A stretch of 26,569 nt of DNA from an uncultured Parabacteroides sp. (GTDB lineage Bacteria > Bacteroidota > Bacteroidia > Bacteroidales > Tannerellaceae). Below, one piece after another: positions 1 to 7,023 of this stretch. The stretch's first letter is position 1. Every line of letters begins with the position of its first letter. The notes under the pieces were generated by a model. It was given only the letters and a program-made list of their open reading frames with translations. It was not told the origin of the DNA and did not search any database. A program made the translations under genes and the position numbers. The stretch spans positions 1 through 26,569 of the forward strand of contig NZ_CAJJWO010000069.1 in the NCBI RefSeq assembly GCF_905196875.1, written 5' to 3'.

Positions 1-975
1 CAGTTCCCCGCGCCGGCGGCTGATACGGAACCAGAAGGTACCGATCACGGCCAGAAAGACGTTGACCAGGAAGAAGAGGTTGATCGCCATCGTCAGACGC
101 CGCCCGTTCATCTCCATCGAGTTGTCGAGGAAGTGAGAACGGAGGTCGGCGTAGTACTGCACATCGGCCAGCCAGAAATTGCCGGCCGAGAGCGACTGCT
201 TCATCTCCTTCTTGAAACGGTCGGCATAATTGGCGGAACCTTCCACGCCGGAGCGGGTACGGAAGCAGATCGCAAAGGTCGTCAGCTCCTGTTCAGAGGC
301 ACGGTATATGTTCGACTCTTTCAAGTACTCGAAGAAAGCCTCCTGCGGTTGATCGACCCCTTTCTTCTTTATAGGAGCGGTGACGGCGGAGACATGCCGG
401 AAGGTCGAGTCGCCCTTCTCGTAGGTCACTTTCCGGCCCACGGGATCTTCATCTCCAAAAATACCGGTAGCCAGGGTCTGGCTGATAACGAGACCTTCGG
501 AAAGCTGCTTTGCCAGGCGTTCGGGACTTTGTCCGTCGGCGGTCCGGATATCGAACACACGGAAGTAATCGGGCGTGACGGTATAGATCAGCGCCTGCTT
601 GCCGATCGAATCGTTGAAGAGCGAACGGTTGTTGTTGGAATAAGTAAAAGGCAGGGAATAAGTATCGCTGATGGCAACCGACTCGACATCGGGATGTTCG
701 CGCAGGCGGTCGATGATACGCAGCAGGTTGGTACCCGGCTCGTTGCTTCCCTTCTCATAAGTAATATAGGAAGAACTGGTAGACGGACGCATGGCCAGCG
801 TCACCTTATAGACATTTTCCACAGAGACGCCTTCGGGCTGGAAAGCCGTTATGCCCTGCATCAGCAGGCTGTCGAGCGAACGCCAGAGGAGTACGAAGAC
901 GAGCAGCAGTTCGATAAAGACCCACACATTGTTGCGGCGTTGGGTCCAGATAAGTTTAAGGATATGTTTCAGCAT
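1..975 (-). CDS. FtsX/MacB-type ABC transporter permease, subtype B (partial, 3' end outside window)
   Basis: The reading frame is open from the ATG at 975 to the left edge (325 codons, no stop), so the C-terminus is missing. It begins MLKHILKLIWTQRRNNVW, close to the other subtype B permeases (MIKHILKIIWNQRR at 8286, MIAHLFKLIWIQRS at 3609). One N-terminal membrane helix (about residues 18-40) is followed by a large MacB_PCD-like extracytoplasmic domain. The last visible part is the second helix and the start of the coupling segment, V-I-G-T-F-W-F-R then R-R-R-G-E-L, as in MacB/FtsX permeases. An ATG at 984 is also in frame, but 975 matches the paralogues. It lies 12 bp after the stop of the upstream subtype A gene and is the fourth permease of the leftward operon starting at 4919. 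The substrate cannot be read from sequence. Confidence 0.9.
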   Translation of the reverse strand, partial: MLKHILKLIWTQRRNNVWVFIELLLVFVLLWRSLDSLLMQGITAFQPEGVSVENVYKVTLAMRPSTSSSYITYEKGSNEPGTNLLRIIDRLREHPDVESVAISDTYSLPFTYSNNNRSLFNDSIGKQALIYTVTPDYFRVFDIRTADGQSPERLAKQLSEGLVISQTLATGIFGDEDPVGRKVTYEKGDSTFRHVSAVTAPIKKKGVDQPQEAFFEYLKESNIYRASEQELTTFAICFRTRSGVEGSANYADRFKKEMKQSLSAGNFWLADVQYYADLRSHFLDNSMEMNGRRLTMAINLFFLVNVFLAVIGTFWFRISRRRGEL

Positions 976-987
976 AGCATTCATTTA

Positions 988-2319
988 TTAACTGTTCAGG
1001 GCATCTGTTATATTCACACGGACGGCACGCCAGACAGGTATCATCGACGAGAGGATATTGAGTACCAGGCACACCAGAAAAGCATAGAAGAAGACGGGCA
1101 GGTTAATCAGCATTCCCGGCGTCAGCACCATGTCGGTGTTTCCCATCAAGAGGGAGATTATGCCCGAAGCCAGCAGCAGTTTCCGGAAAAGCATCACCAG
1201 GATATAAGAGAAGACGAGCCCCATGATTCCACCGGGCAACATCAGCAACATATTCTCCACCAATACCTGCAGGAAGAGCCCCGATTTGCGTGCCCCGAAA
1301 GCCTGCCGTACACCCAGTTCGGGGATGCGGTCGTGCATGTGTGAGGCGTTCAACCCCGACAGGTTAAGGGCCGGAATAAGCAGGAAAAGGAATACCAGCA
1401 GGCCGAGCGCGGTGTAAATGAAGCGCACCTCGCCTCCACTGCCTACATTCGTCCCGACACCGTTCATGATAAACTGTCGCACGACATGCTCCCCATGGGA
1501 GTCGAGCGGGGCGGTCAGTACGATCTTTCCGTCGCGCAGGGTGGAGTTATAGCGGCGCAGCGCCTCATCCAATTCACCGGCCATCTCCTTTTGGGTGACA
1601 CCGTCGCGGGGCAGGATATAGGCGCAAAGGAAACCGATGGATACATCACGCTCCCCTTTTCCGGTCTCGTCGAAGGCTGCGAACGTGGTATAAGGTATCC
1701 AGAGATCGGCACAGACCGAAGGGGTAATACCCGACACGTCTGCCACAACGCCGCTCACGGTATATTCCGTATCGTTGAGCAGAAACGGGCGGCCTGTTAC
1801 ATTCGTCTCGCCGAACAGCTTCCTGGCGGTCGAAACGGAGATCACCGCCTTGTTGATCCCCGACGTGAAATCGGCGGCATCATACCCCTGCCCCTCTAGG
1901 AAACGGAAGCGGAAGACCTGCCAGAAGCCATCGTTGGTAGCCATCATCGACACCTTCAGCGGATTGCCTCCACCGGGCAGGTCGGCATAATTGTCGCCGA
2001 GCAAGAGGGAAGAGAGCGTCGGGTCGGTGGCGGTGGCTACGGCCTGGGCTGTAGTCAGTGTGTAAAGACATTCCCGGACGACACGGGTGCCGAAGAAGAA
2101 GTCGCTGGTACTCTTCCCCTTTGTGTATTGAAGGCGGTTGAGATAGAGCGTGCGGTCGCGGTTCACTTCCGGTGCCATGTCGGCCGTACGGATGTGGTAG
2201 GCAATAGCCATCACCATCACCATCGAGATAGCCAGGCCGGTACCGATAATATAGATGGCACTGTAGAAGCGATTCTGCTTCATCAGCTGCCAGGCTTGTT
2301 TGAGGTATTGTTTGAACAT
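988..2319 (-). CDS. FtsX/MacB-type ABC transporter permease, subtype A
   Basis: 443 residues with the MacB-permease layout but no fused ATPase: helix 1 at about 20-43, an extracytoplasmic MacB_PCD-like domain at about 45-295, then three helices at about 299-322, 352-378 and 404-427. The coupling region after helix 2 reads R-I-P-E-L-G-V-R-Q-A-F-G-A-R (331-344), the FtsX-family segment that contacts the ATPase. The first 18 residues match those of the 4919 gene except at the end (FY versus FF), and the underlying 55 bp are identical. The stop is 12 bp before the next permease and the start 21 bp after the previous stop, so it is co-transcribed. It probably works as a heterodimer with an adjacent subtype B permease, powered by the ATPase at 6322-6987; that pairing is inference. 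Confidence 0.93.
   Translation of the reverse strand: MFKQYLKQAWQLMKQNRFYSAIYIIGTGLAISMVMVMAIAYHIRTADMAPEVNRDRTLYLNRLQYTKGKSTSDFFFGTRVVRECLYTLTTAQAVATATDPTLSSLLLGDNYADLPGGGNPLKVSMMATNDGFWQVFRFRFLEGQGYDAADFTSGINKAVISVSTARKLFGETNVTGRPFLLNDTEYTVSGVVADVSGITPSVCADLWIPYTTFAAFDETGKGERDVSIGFLCAYILPRDGVTQKEMAGELDEALRRYNSTLRDGKIVLTAPLDSHGEHVVRQFIMNGVGTNVGSGGEVRFIYTALGLLVFLFLLIPALNLSGLNASHMHDRIPELGVRQAFGARKSGLFLQVLVENMLLMLPGGIMGLVFSYILVMLFRKLLLASGIISLLMGNTDMVLTPGMLINLPVFFYAFLVCLVLNILSSMIPVWRAVRVNITDALNS
2265..2319 (-). repeat. 55-bp exact direct repeat, copy 1 (5' end of permease gene)
   Basis: These 55 bp, the first codons of the 988-2319 permease, are identical to 4865-4919, the first codons of the 3618-4919 permease. 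The rest of the two genes is clearly diverged. The outermost 23 bp next to the start codon, apart from the last few bases, recur at the start of the 8309-9580 permease. Confidence 0.9.
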
Positions 2320-2340
2320 GTTAGTTATGTTTATTATTCA

Positions 2341-3609
2341 TTATTCGTAATGCAGGGCTTCGGCAGGTTCGATCTTCGAGGAGCGGCGGGCGGGATACCA
2401 CGTTCCCAGGCAAACGACGACAACCAGGAGCATAAAGGTGACTACCGTGTTCAGCAACAGGCGAAGCGGCGTCGCATCCATATAGTCCGCCGAAAGTAAA
2501 TCCATTTTAGACAAGTTGAGACACAAAAGCATGGCAGGGACATAAGCCGCCAGCAACAGCACGATCCCCTCTCCCATCATCTGCCGCAACACCTGTCGAC
2601 GGCTCGAACCGACCGCCATGCGCAGCCCGATCTCCGACCTCCGTTTCTCTATCCGCAGCCAGAACGTGCCGATCACTCCCAAGAAGATATTGATCAGGAA
2701 GAAGATCGAGAAGCCGATCCGGTAGCGCATCGGATCATAGACCCATTGCAGCTGCTCGTCGCGAAAATCGCTGATCGGCGTGATCTCCGAGAGGTAGTAA
2801 TTGCCTACCGACAACTGTGCGCGCATCTCTTTGGCGAAACGTTCCGCAAAGTCGGCACCGACCCCGGCGCGGGCACGGAAACAGATCTCCACCATCCGCC
2901 AGAGCATCGTTTCGGACTGCCCCGCCAACTCCCTTTCTTCCAACGGGTAGAAGATGAAACGGGCCGGACGGGAGAACTCCGTCCTTTTCATCAGGGAGGT
3001 CACACCGGCAATCGGGAACGTCTCCGTCACCGCCTCGCCATCCTCATCCTCGTCACCGTTAGCGGTAATTCGTTGTCCCACGGCCGAAGAACCGGGGAAG
3101 AGTCTCTTCTCCACCTCTTCACTAACGACGTAGCCGCGTGAAATGGCAGCGGCGAGCATCTCCGGGTTTCCGTCGCTGCCGGATACACGGAACACACGGA
3201 AATAGTCAGGCGTCACCTTCAGCACATCGATGGAGGTGTGGAGCGAGTCGTGGGCAAACCGGTTGTTCATATTGCTGCGGCAGTAAGGGAAATGCCAGCT
3301 GCCGACACTCACGTTCTCCACCTGGGGATGTTCGCGCAGGCGGGCAACGATCCGCTGCATGTTGAGCCAGGGTTCAGGACTGTCTTCCGGGTAGGCGACA
3401 TGGTTGTTTTCCCACTCCTGTGTAACGGCCAGCGTGACCTTATACGTATGATCGATATCGAAACCCGTCGGCGTGGAGGCAGTGATACCCATCACCGTCA
3501 GGTAATCGACAATGAACCACATCAGTGCGGAGACGACAAACAGTTCGAGCACGATCCACACATTCCGGCTCCGTTGTATCCATATCAGTTTAAAAAGATG
3601 AGCTATCAT
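2341..3609 (-). CDS. FtsX/MacB-type ABC transporter permease, subtype B
   Basis: 422 residues. Helix 1 lies at about 18-40, the MacB_PCD-like extracytoplasmic domain at about 45-295, and helices 2-4 at about 298-318, 345-363 and 386-405. Helix 2 carries G-V-I-G-T-F-W-L-R (311-319), and the coupling segment reads R-R-S-E-I-G-L-R-M-A-V-G-S-S (323-336), a good FtsX-family match. It ends E-P-A-E-A-L-H-Y-E, nearly identical to the end of the 7024-8286 permease (K-P-A-E-A-L-H-Y-E), which marks subtype B. It starts 8 bp after the stop of the 3618-4919 gene, with which it forms an A/B pair. An acidic stretch in the extracytoplasmic domain (about 184-193) is not seen in its paralogues. Confidence 0.93.
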   Translation of the reverse strand: MIAHLFKLIWIQRSRNVWIVLELFVVSALMWFIVDYLTVMGITASTPTGFDIDHTYKVTLAVTQEWENNHVAYPEDSPEPWLNMQRIVARLREHPQVENVSVGSWHFPYCRSNMNNRFAHDSLHTSIDVLKVTPDYFRVFRVSGSDGNPEMLAAAISRGYVVSEEVEKRLFPGSSAVGQRITANGDEDEDGEAVTETFPIAGVTSLMKRTEFSRPARFIFYPLEERELAGQSETMLWRMVEICFRARAGVGADFAERFAKEMRAQLSVGNYYLSEITPISDFRDEQLQWVYDPMRYRIGFSIFFLINIFLGVIGTFWLRIEKRRSEIGLRMAVGSSRRQVLRQMMGEGIVLLLAAYVPAMLLCLNLSKMDLLSADYMDATPLRLLLNTVVTFMLLVVVVCLGTWYPARRSSKIEPAEALHYE

Positions 3610-3617
3610 AGCAGCAG

Positions 3618-4919
3618 TTATTTATCGTTAATAGACTCTACTATCGGGCGGCGGGCGGCCTTCCAGACCGGTAGCAACGACGACAGCAGGTTAAGTATCA
3701 TACAGATCCCCAGGGCGGAGAAGAAAAGCGGCAGGTTCAGCAGCATACCGGGCGAGAGGTTGACATCGGCGGCCATCACCGAGTAACGGATACCCCCCAG
3801 CAGGAAGTTGCGCAGCCCGATCACCAGCAGGTAAGAGACACACAGACCGACCATACCCCCGAGGAAGGTCAACAACATGTTTTCGGTAAGGACCTGCACG
3901 ATCAGCGCGCCTGAACGGGCCCCAAAGGCTTTCCGCAATCCCAGTTCTTCGATCCTCTCCTGCATACGCGACGAGATCAGCCCCGTCAGGTTGATGGCCG
4001 GGACAAGCAGGAAGACCAGGGCGATAAGCAGGTAACGGCGGATGATCTCCTCATACGACGACCAGTAGTCGAGCTTCCATATCTCATTCTGTTTATTCGT
4101 CCCGAGGTGTATTGGCTTCAGATGATAATCAGCAAGCGAGCCGTTATACTTCAGGCGTGCCTGATCCAGTTCCTTCCGTATCTTTTCGAAATCGGAGGTG
4201 TTATGCGCAAGCAGGTAGGCCTGCAACGGGCCGGAAGCACCTTCTATCTGCCCCATGTCGGTGATGGCGGGGACGGAAGTAAACGGTATCCACATATCGG
4301 CATAGGTCAGCTGCATGATCAGCGAGGCGTCTTTCACCACGCCGGCCACACGGTATTCGTTGTTGTTCAATAAGAGAGCCTTGCCGGACGCTTCCGCCGT
4401 GCCAAACAGTTTGCGGGCATAAGTTTCGCTGATGACGATACGCCGCATGCCGCTCCGGAAATCTTCGTCGGTATACGGTTTCCCGTCGATGAAAGGGAAG
4501 TCGAACACCTGCCAGAAGTCGCCGTCGGTCCCCAGGAGGGCGATCCGGTAACGATCCTGGCTACCGGGCAACTGCACGTATACGTTTCCCATCACACTCC
4601 GTAAGTCCTGTGTCTTAATGCAGACGGTGACTTTCTCCGGCGAGGTCAGGCCGTAGACGCACTCCTTCGCGTCTTTATAAGACAGCGACCAGTTGTAGGT
4701 CGACCCATCTTCCTTATTCTCTGTTACGGAGGTACTGCCTAGGAGAAGCAAACGGCTGCGGCAGTTCTCCGGTGCGATATCCGCCGTCCGGAGATAATAC
4801 ACGATAGCCATCACCATCACCAGCGAAATGGCCAACGCCGTCCCGAGGATATAGACAAAGCTGAAGAAGCGATTCTGCTTCATCAGCTGCCAGGCTTGTT
4901 TGAGGTATTGTTTGAACAT
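3618..4919 (-). CDS. FtsX/MacB-type ABC transporter permease, subtype A, first gene of the leftward permease operon
   Basis: 433 residues. Helix 1 is at about 19-42, the extracytoplasmic domain at about 45-290, and helices 2-4 at about 294-314, 343-368 and 391-412. The coupling segment is R-I-E-E-L-G-L-R-K-A-F-G-A-R (322-335). It is the first gene of a leftward run of at least four permeases with no ATPase or adaptor of its own, so it most likely depends on the ATPase and HlyD-type protein encoded at 6322-10874. Upstream lie a sigma-54-type promoter (4954-4970) and two operator-like dyads (5013-5049) in the same layout as in front of the adaptor gene, which supports co-regulation. Confidence 0.93.
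   Translation of the reverse strand: MFKQYLKQAWQLMKQNRFFSFVYILGTALAISLVMVMAIVYYLRTADIAPENCRSRLLLLGSTSVTENKEDGSTYNWSLSYKDAKECVYGLTSPEKVTVCIKTQDLRSVMGNVYVQLPGSQDRYRIALLGTDGDFWQVFDFPFIDGKPYTDEDFRSGMRRIVISETYARKLFGTAEASGKALLLNNNEYRVAGVVKDASLIMQLTYADMWIPFTSVPAITDMGQIEGASGPLQAYLLAHNTSDFEKIRKELDQARLKYNGSLADYHLKPIHLGTNKQNEIWKLDYWSSYEEIIRRYLLIALVFLLVPAINLTGLISSRMQERIEELGLRKAFGARSGALIVQVLTENMLLTFLGGMVGLCVSYLLVIGLRNFLLGGIRYSVMAADVNLSPGMLLNLPLFFSALGICMILNLLSSLLPVWKAARRPIVESINDK
4865..4919 (-). repeat. 55-bp exact direct repeat, copy 2 (5' end of permease gene)
   Basis: Identical base for base to 2265-2319. The identity is confined to the start of the coding region (signal-anchor segment) and does not extend into the upstream intergenic sequence. 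That fits local gene conversion or strong constraint better than a very recent whole-gene duplication. Confidence 0.9.
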
Positions 4920-4953
4920 TACTAGATGTATTATTTGTTACGACGATCCTTTT

Positions 4954-4970
4954 ACAAATGCCGTGCCACA
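4954..4970 (-). promoter_or_regulatory. Sigma-54-type -24/-12 promoter of the permease operon
   Basis: Read on the minus strand the site is TGTGGCACGGCATTTGT. It fits the sigma-54 consensus TGGCACG-N4-TTGC except for the last base (T for C). Expected transcription start is about 4942, leaving a leader of about 23 nt before the ATG at 4919, almost the same as at the adaptor promoter. The dyad centred at 5021.5 lies 67 bp upstream of the -12 base. Confidence 0.72.
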
Positions 4971-5012
4971 ACCGTAAACCACTGATAATAAACAGATAGC
5001 CAAAACACGACA

Positions 5013-5049
5013 GTGTTCGATACTGAACACTCGTTCCGGTATCGAACAC
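5013..5049. promoter_or_regulatory. Paired operator-like dyads, candidate activator binding sites
   Basis: Site 1 (5013-5030) is GTGTTCGATACTGAACAC: two perfect 6-bp inverted arms with a 6-bp spacer. Site 2 (5032-5049), on the minus strand, is GTGTTCGATACCGGAACG, sharing the first 11 bases with site 1. The centres are 19 bp apart, about two helical turns. The same arrangement is found at 10969-11005 in front of the adaptor operon. Placement at about -80 and -99 relative to the predicted start suits an NtrC-type enhancer-binding protein. Confidence 0.7.
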
Positions 5050-5250
5050 CATCGGGCGGCAGAAACGGACAACTGCCATGCAAAAACAATCGGATACGAC
5101 GACTCACTCTTTCTCGCAGACCGCCAGCTCCCAGCCCCTGAAGACGAGGGTAATAAGCACCTCGGCCGGGAAAGAAGGGACGATATATCTCTAACAGTGT
5201 ATTTATTGATCGACAAGAACAAATGTACGGAATTATTGCGATAGATATCT

Positions 5251-5258
5251 TACCTTTG
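5251..5258 (+). promoter_or_regulatory. Bacteroidetes -7 element for the HU-like gene
   Basis: TACCTTTG matches the Bacteroidetes -7 consensus TAnnTTTG. Transcription would start near 5265 and the ATG at 5286 follows. This argues against the in-frame ATG at 5223, which lies upstream of the predicted transcript start. No clear -33 TTTG was found at the usual distance. Confidence 0.55.
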
Positions 5259-5285
5259 CCGCCAAACATTAAATCGACACACAGT

Positions 5286-6071
5286 ATGGATAAAGAACTT
5301 CCGAAATCGCAGCTGATAAATATCCCCCCCAGACGAGTTTTATTCCGCATCAGCAAAAGTTATCTGCCCGGAGTAAAGGCCTACAAGGCCAATGTTGTCG
5401 TACGCAACACCCTCAATGATGAAGATATTGCCAACCGACTTGTAAAATCAGGGTGTTCCTTCCGCAAAGACACCCTCCTGACCTCCTTCCGCATAATGGT
5501 CAGCGAAATATATAAAGCAACCGAGGACGGCTACAACGTCGACTTCGGACTCGGCAAAACCGAACTCACCATCAACGGACCCTTCGAGTCGGAGTATGAA
5601 AAGTTCGATCCGGAGAAACATACCATCACAACCAAACTCCGTCCTTCACCCCGCCTGCATCAGGTGACGTCGCACATCCCGGCCGAAAACATCGGACTGA
5701 GTACCAACGTCAACTGCCCCCGTCCCCAGTATATCAGCCTGGCCATCGAACCTCGCAGCAACGACGACGAAAGCCCTTACAACCAAATCCCGGCCGGCGA
5801 TCATCCGCACGTTTCCATCTACGGCTCCCGGATGAAACTGATGGGCGACCAGCCGGAAGTGGGCCTCACCATCCGTAGCCTTGAAACAGGTGAAGAATAT
5901 TTCCTTACAGCCAAAGACCTGATCATTAACTCTTCCGTGCGCCTGTGCTTCACTCCTGTAATTCCATTCACAGCCGGCAAATGGGAAGCGATCATCAACA
6001 CCCAATTCAATCCATCCTACCGGCTTTATAAGAACCCCCGGCTGGCAGCGATGACCTTTACCGTACTATAG
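5286..6071 (+). CDS. HU-family DNA-binding domain protein with C-terminal Ig-like (DUF4469) domain
   Basis: 261 residues from the ATG at 5286, chosen because a -7 element lies at 5251-5258 and the 21 extra residues from 5223 look non-coding. The N-terminal ~120 residues resemble the HU-like domain (PF14848 type) of Bacteroidales proteins: V-V-R-N-T-L-N-D-E-D-I-A-N-R-L, then a helix with S-F-R-I-M-V-S-E-I. The C-terminal half (about 130-261) is beta-rich and resembles the DUF4469/Bvu_2165 C-terminal domain. Such proteins are presumed nucleoid-associated or regulatory; their precise role is unknown. The gene lies on the opposite strand between two leftward transporter operons, next to a long palindrome, so it may be an insertion into the locus. 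Family assignment is from memory of the motifs. Confidence 0.8.
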   Translation: MDKELPKSQLINIPPRRVLFRISKSYLPGVKAYKANVVVRNTLNDEDIANRLVKSGCSFRKDTLLTSFRIMVSEIYKATEDGYNVDFGLGKTELTINGPFESEYEKFDPEKHTITTKLRPSPRLHQVTSHIPAENIGLSTNVNCPRPQYISLAIEPRSNDDESPYNQIPAGDHPHVSIYGSRMKLMGDQPEVGLTIRSLETGEEYFLTAKDLIINSSVRLCFTPVIPFTAGKWEAIINTQFNPSYRLYKNPRLAAMTFTVL

Positions 6072-6100
6072 AGACTCCCTCCCCCGGAAGGGTAGGCATG

Positions 6101-6120
6101 CCTCACCAACGGTAGTGAGG
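6101..6120. repeat. Small hairpin downstream of the HU-like gene
   Basis: CCTCAC (6101-6106) and GTGAGG (6115-6120) form a perfect 6-bp stem with an 8-nt loop, 30 bp after the HU-like stop codon. There is no T-run, so it is a weak terminator candidate at best. It may belong to the outer part of the larger palindromic element at 6133-6249, because a related sequence appears inverted near 6280-6304. Confidence 0.5.
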
Positions 6121-6132
6121 ATGTCACACCCG

Positions 6133-6249
6133 CTAAGGTAAGGGTATGCCGCAAAGCTATGCGGTACATCACAGCATATATTTGCGATTTAACAACGCAT
6201 ATATACGCAGCAGTATACCGTATAACTTTGCGGTGAACCATCACCTTAG
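6133..6249. repeat. Long imperfect inverted repeat (MITE-like palindromic element)
   Basis: Left arm 6133-6186 and right arm 6196-6249 are both 54 nt, separated by a 9-nt centre (6187-6195). Aligned in inverted orientation they match at about 40 of 54 positions without gaps, including CTAAGGT at the outer ends, CCGCAAAG in the middle and TGCG at the inner ends. Many mismatches are transitions compatible with G-U pairing, so a long RNA or DNA hairpin is plausible. Weaker inverted similarity continues outside the arms. This fills most of the 250-bp gap between the convergent HU-like and ATPase genes; no gene was seen there. Confidence 0.75.
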
Positions 6250-6297
6250 AGGGGGAGGAAGCCCGTCCCTCCCGGGTGATGTAGCCTCGCTAACGGG

Positions 6298-6325
6298 GAG
6301 GAGGTGGTTCGCGCACCGCTCCTAC
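6298..6325. repeat. 28-bp GTAGGGGCGG-type palindromic repeat, copy 1 (diverged)
   Basis: Matches the perfect palindrome at 9596-9623 in 21 of 28 positions, with the GGTTCGC centre conserved. Its right end, read on the minus strand, supplies the TAG stop codon of the ABC ATPase (6322-6324). The imperfect G+C-rich stem could also help end the efflux operon transcript, though no T-run follows. Confidence 0.6.
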
Positions 6326-6987
6326 TGAACCTGTCGTCCGTCGAAGAAGCGGATCGTGCGGCTGGTTTGCTGTGCTTGTGCTTCGTTGTGGGTTACCATG
6401 ACGATGGTGCGGCCGTCTTCCTTATTGAGTTTGTGGAGGATTTCCATGACTTCGATACCCATTTTCGAGTCGAGGTTACCGGTCGGCTCATCCGCCAGGA
6501 TAATGTCGGGGTTACCCACGATGGCACGGGCGATGGCTACACGCTGGCACTGTCCGCCGGATAGCTGTGTCGGGAAGTGACGCATGCGATGACTCAGGCC
6601 TACCTTCTCGAGAACGGCTTCGGCTGCCTTGCGGCGTTCAGAAGAGGATACCTTACGGTAGAGCAGAGGCAGTTCCACATTGTCGAGCACATTGAGCGAG
6701 TTGATCAGGTGGAACGACTGGAAGACAAAGCCGAGCTTCTGATTACGGAAGGCGGCGAGTTGCTTGTCGTTCATGCGGATAGTGTCGGTACCGTCGATCT
6801 CGATATGGCCCGAGGTAGGGGCATCGAGCAGGCCCATGATATTCAGCAGGGTCGATTTTCCGCAACCGGAAGGGCCCATAATGCTGAGAAATTCACCTTT
6901 CTGTACTTCCAGGTTTACGTTCTCTAAGGCAACTGTTTCGATCTCCTTCGTGCGGTAGATCTTCTCGAGGTTTGTTAACTTGATCAT
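6322..6987 (-). CDS. ABC transporter ATP-binding protein, MacB/LolD family
   Basis: 221 residues, the usual size of a stand-alone LolD/MacB-type ATPase. Walker A is G-P-S-G-C-G-K-S-T (38-46), the Q-loop glutamine is in F-V-F-Q-S-F (Q90), the signature is L-S-G-G-Q (142-146), and Walker B is I-I-L-A-D-E-P (162-168) with catalytic E167. The switch histidine is H200 in V-T-H. The residue after the signature Q is C where Q is common, a minor change. It is the last gene of the leftward adaptor-permease-permease-ATPase operon and the only ATPase seen, so it probably energises all the permeases in the locus. That sharing is inference; another ATPase could lie to the left of the window. Its stop codon falls inside a palindromic repeat. 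Confidence 0.95.
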   Translation of the reverse strand: MIKLTNLEKIYRTKEIETVALENVNLEVQKGEFLSIMGPSGCGKSTLLNIMGLLDAPTSGHIEIDGTDTIRMNDKQLAAFRNQKLGFVFQSFHLINSLNVLDNVELPLLYRKVSSSERRKAAEAVLEKVGLSHRMRHFPTQLSGGQCQRVAIARAIVGNPDIILADEPTGNLDSKMGIEVMEILHKLNKEDGRTIVMVTHNEAQAQQTSRTIRFFDGRQVQ

Positions 6988-7023
6988 GATGTTTGATATT
7001 TATGTTCGTTATTAATTAATTCG

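Noticed and set aside
133..1344. Long 403-codon plus-strand frame over the left permease genes
   Set aside because: It runs antisense to two clear permease genes, has low-complexity H/Q/R-rich composition and no family resemblance; it is a shadow frame of the G+C-rich coding strand.
5223..5285. Upstream ATG at 5223 as start of the HU-like gene
   Set aside because: The -7 element TACCTTTG at 5251-5258 would lie inside the coding region and the added 21 residues are not family-like.
4938..5356. Minus-strand frames in the 366-bp gap between the permease operon and the HU-like gene
   Set aside because: They overlap the sigma-54 promoter, the operator dyads and the start of the HU-like gene, and their translations look non-coding. 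The gap is best read as regulatory DNA.
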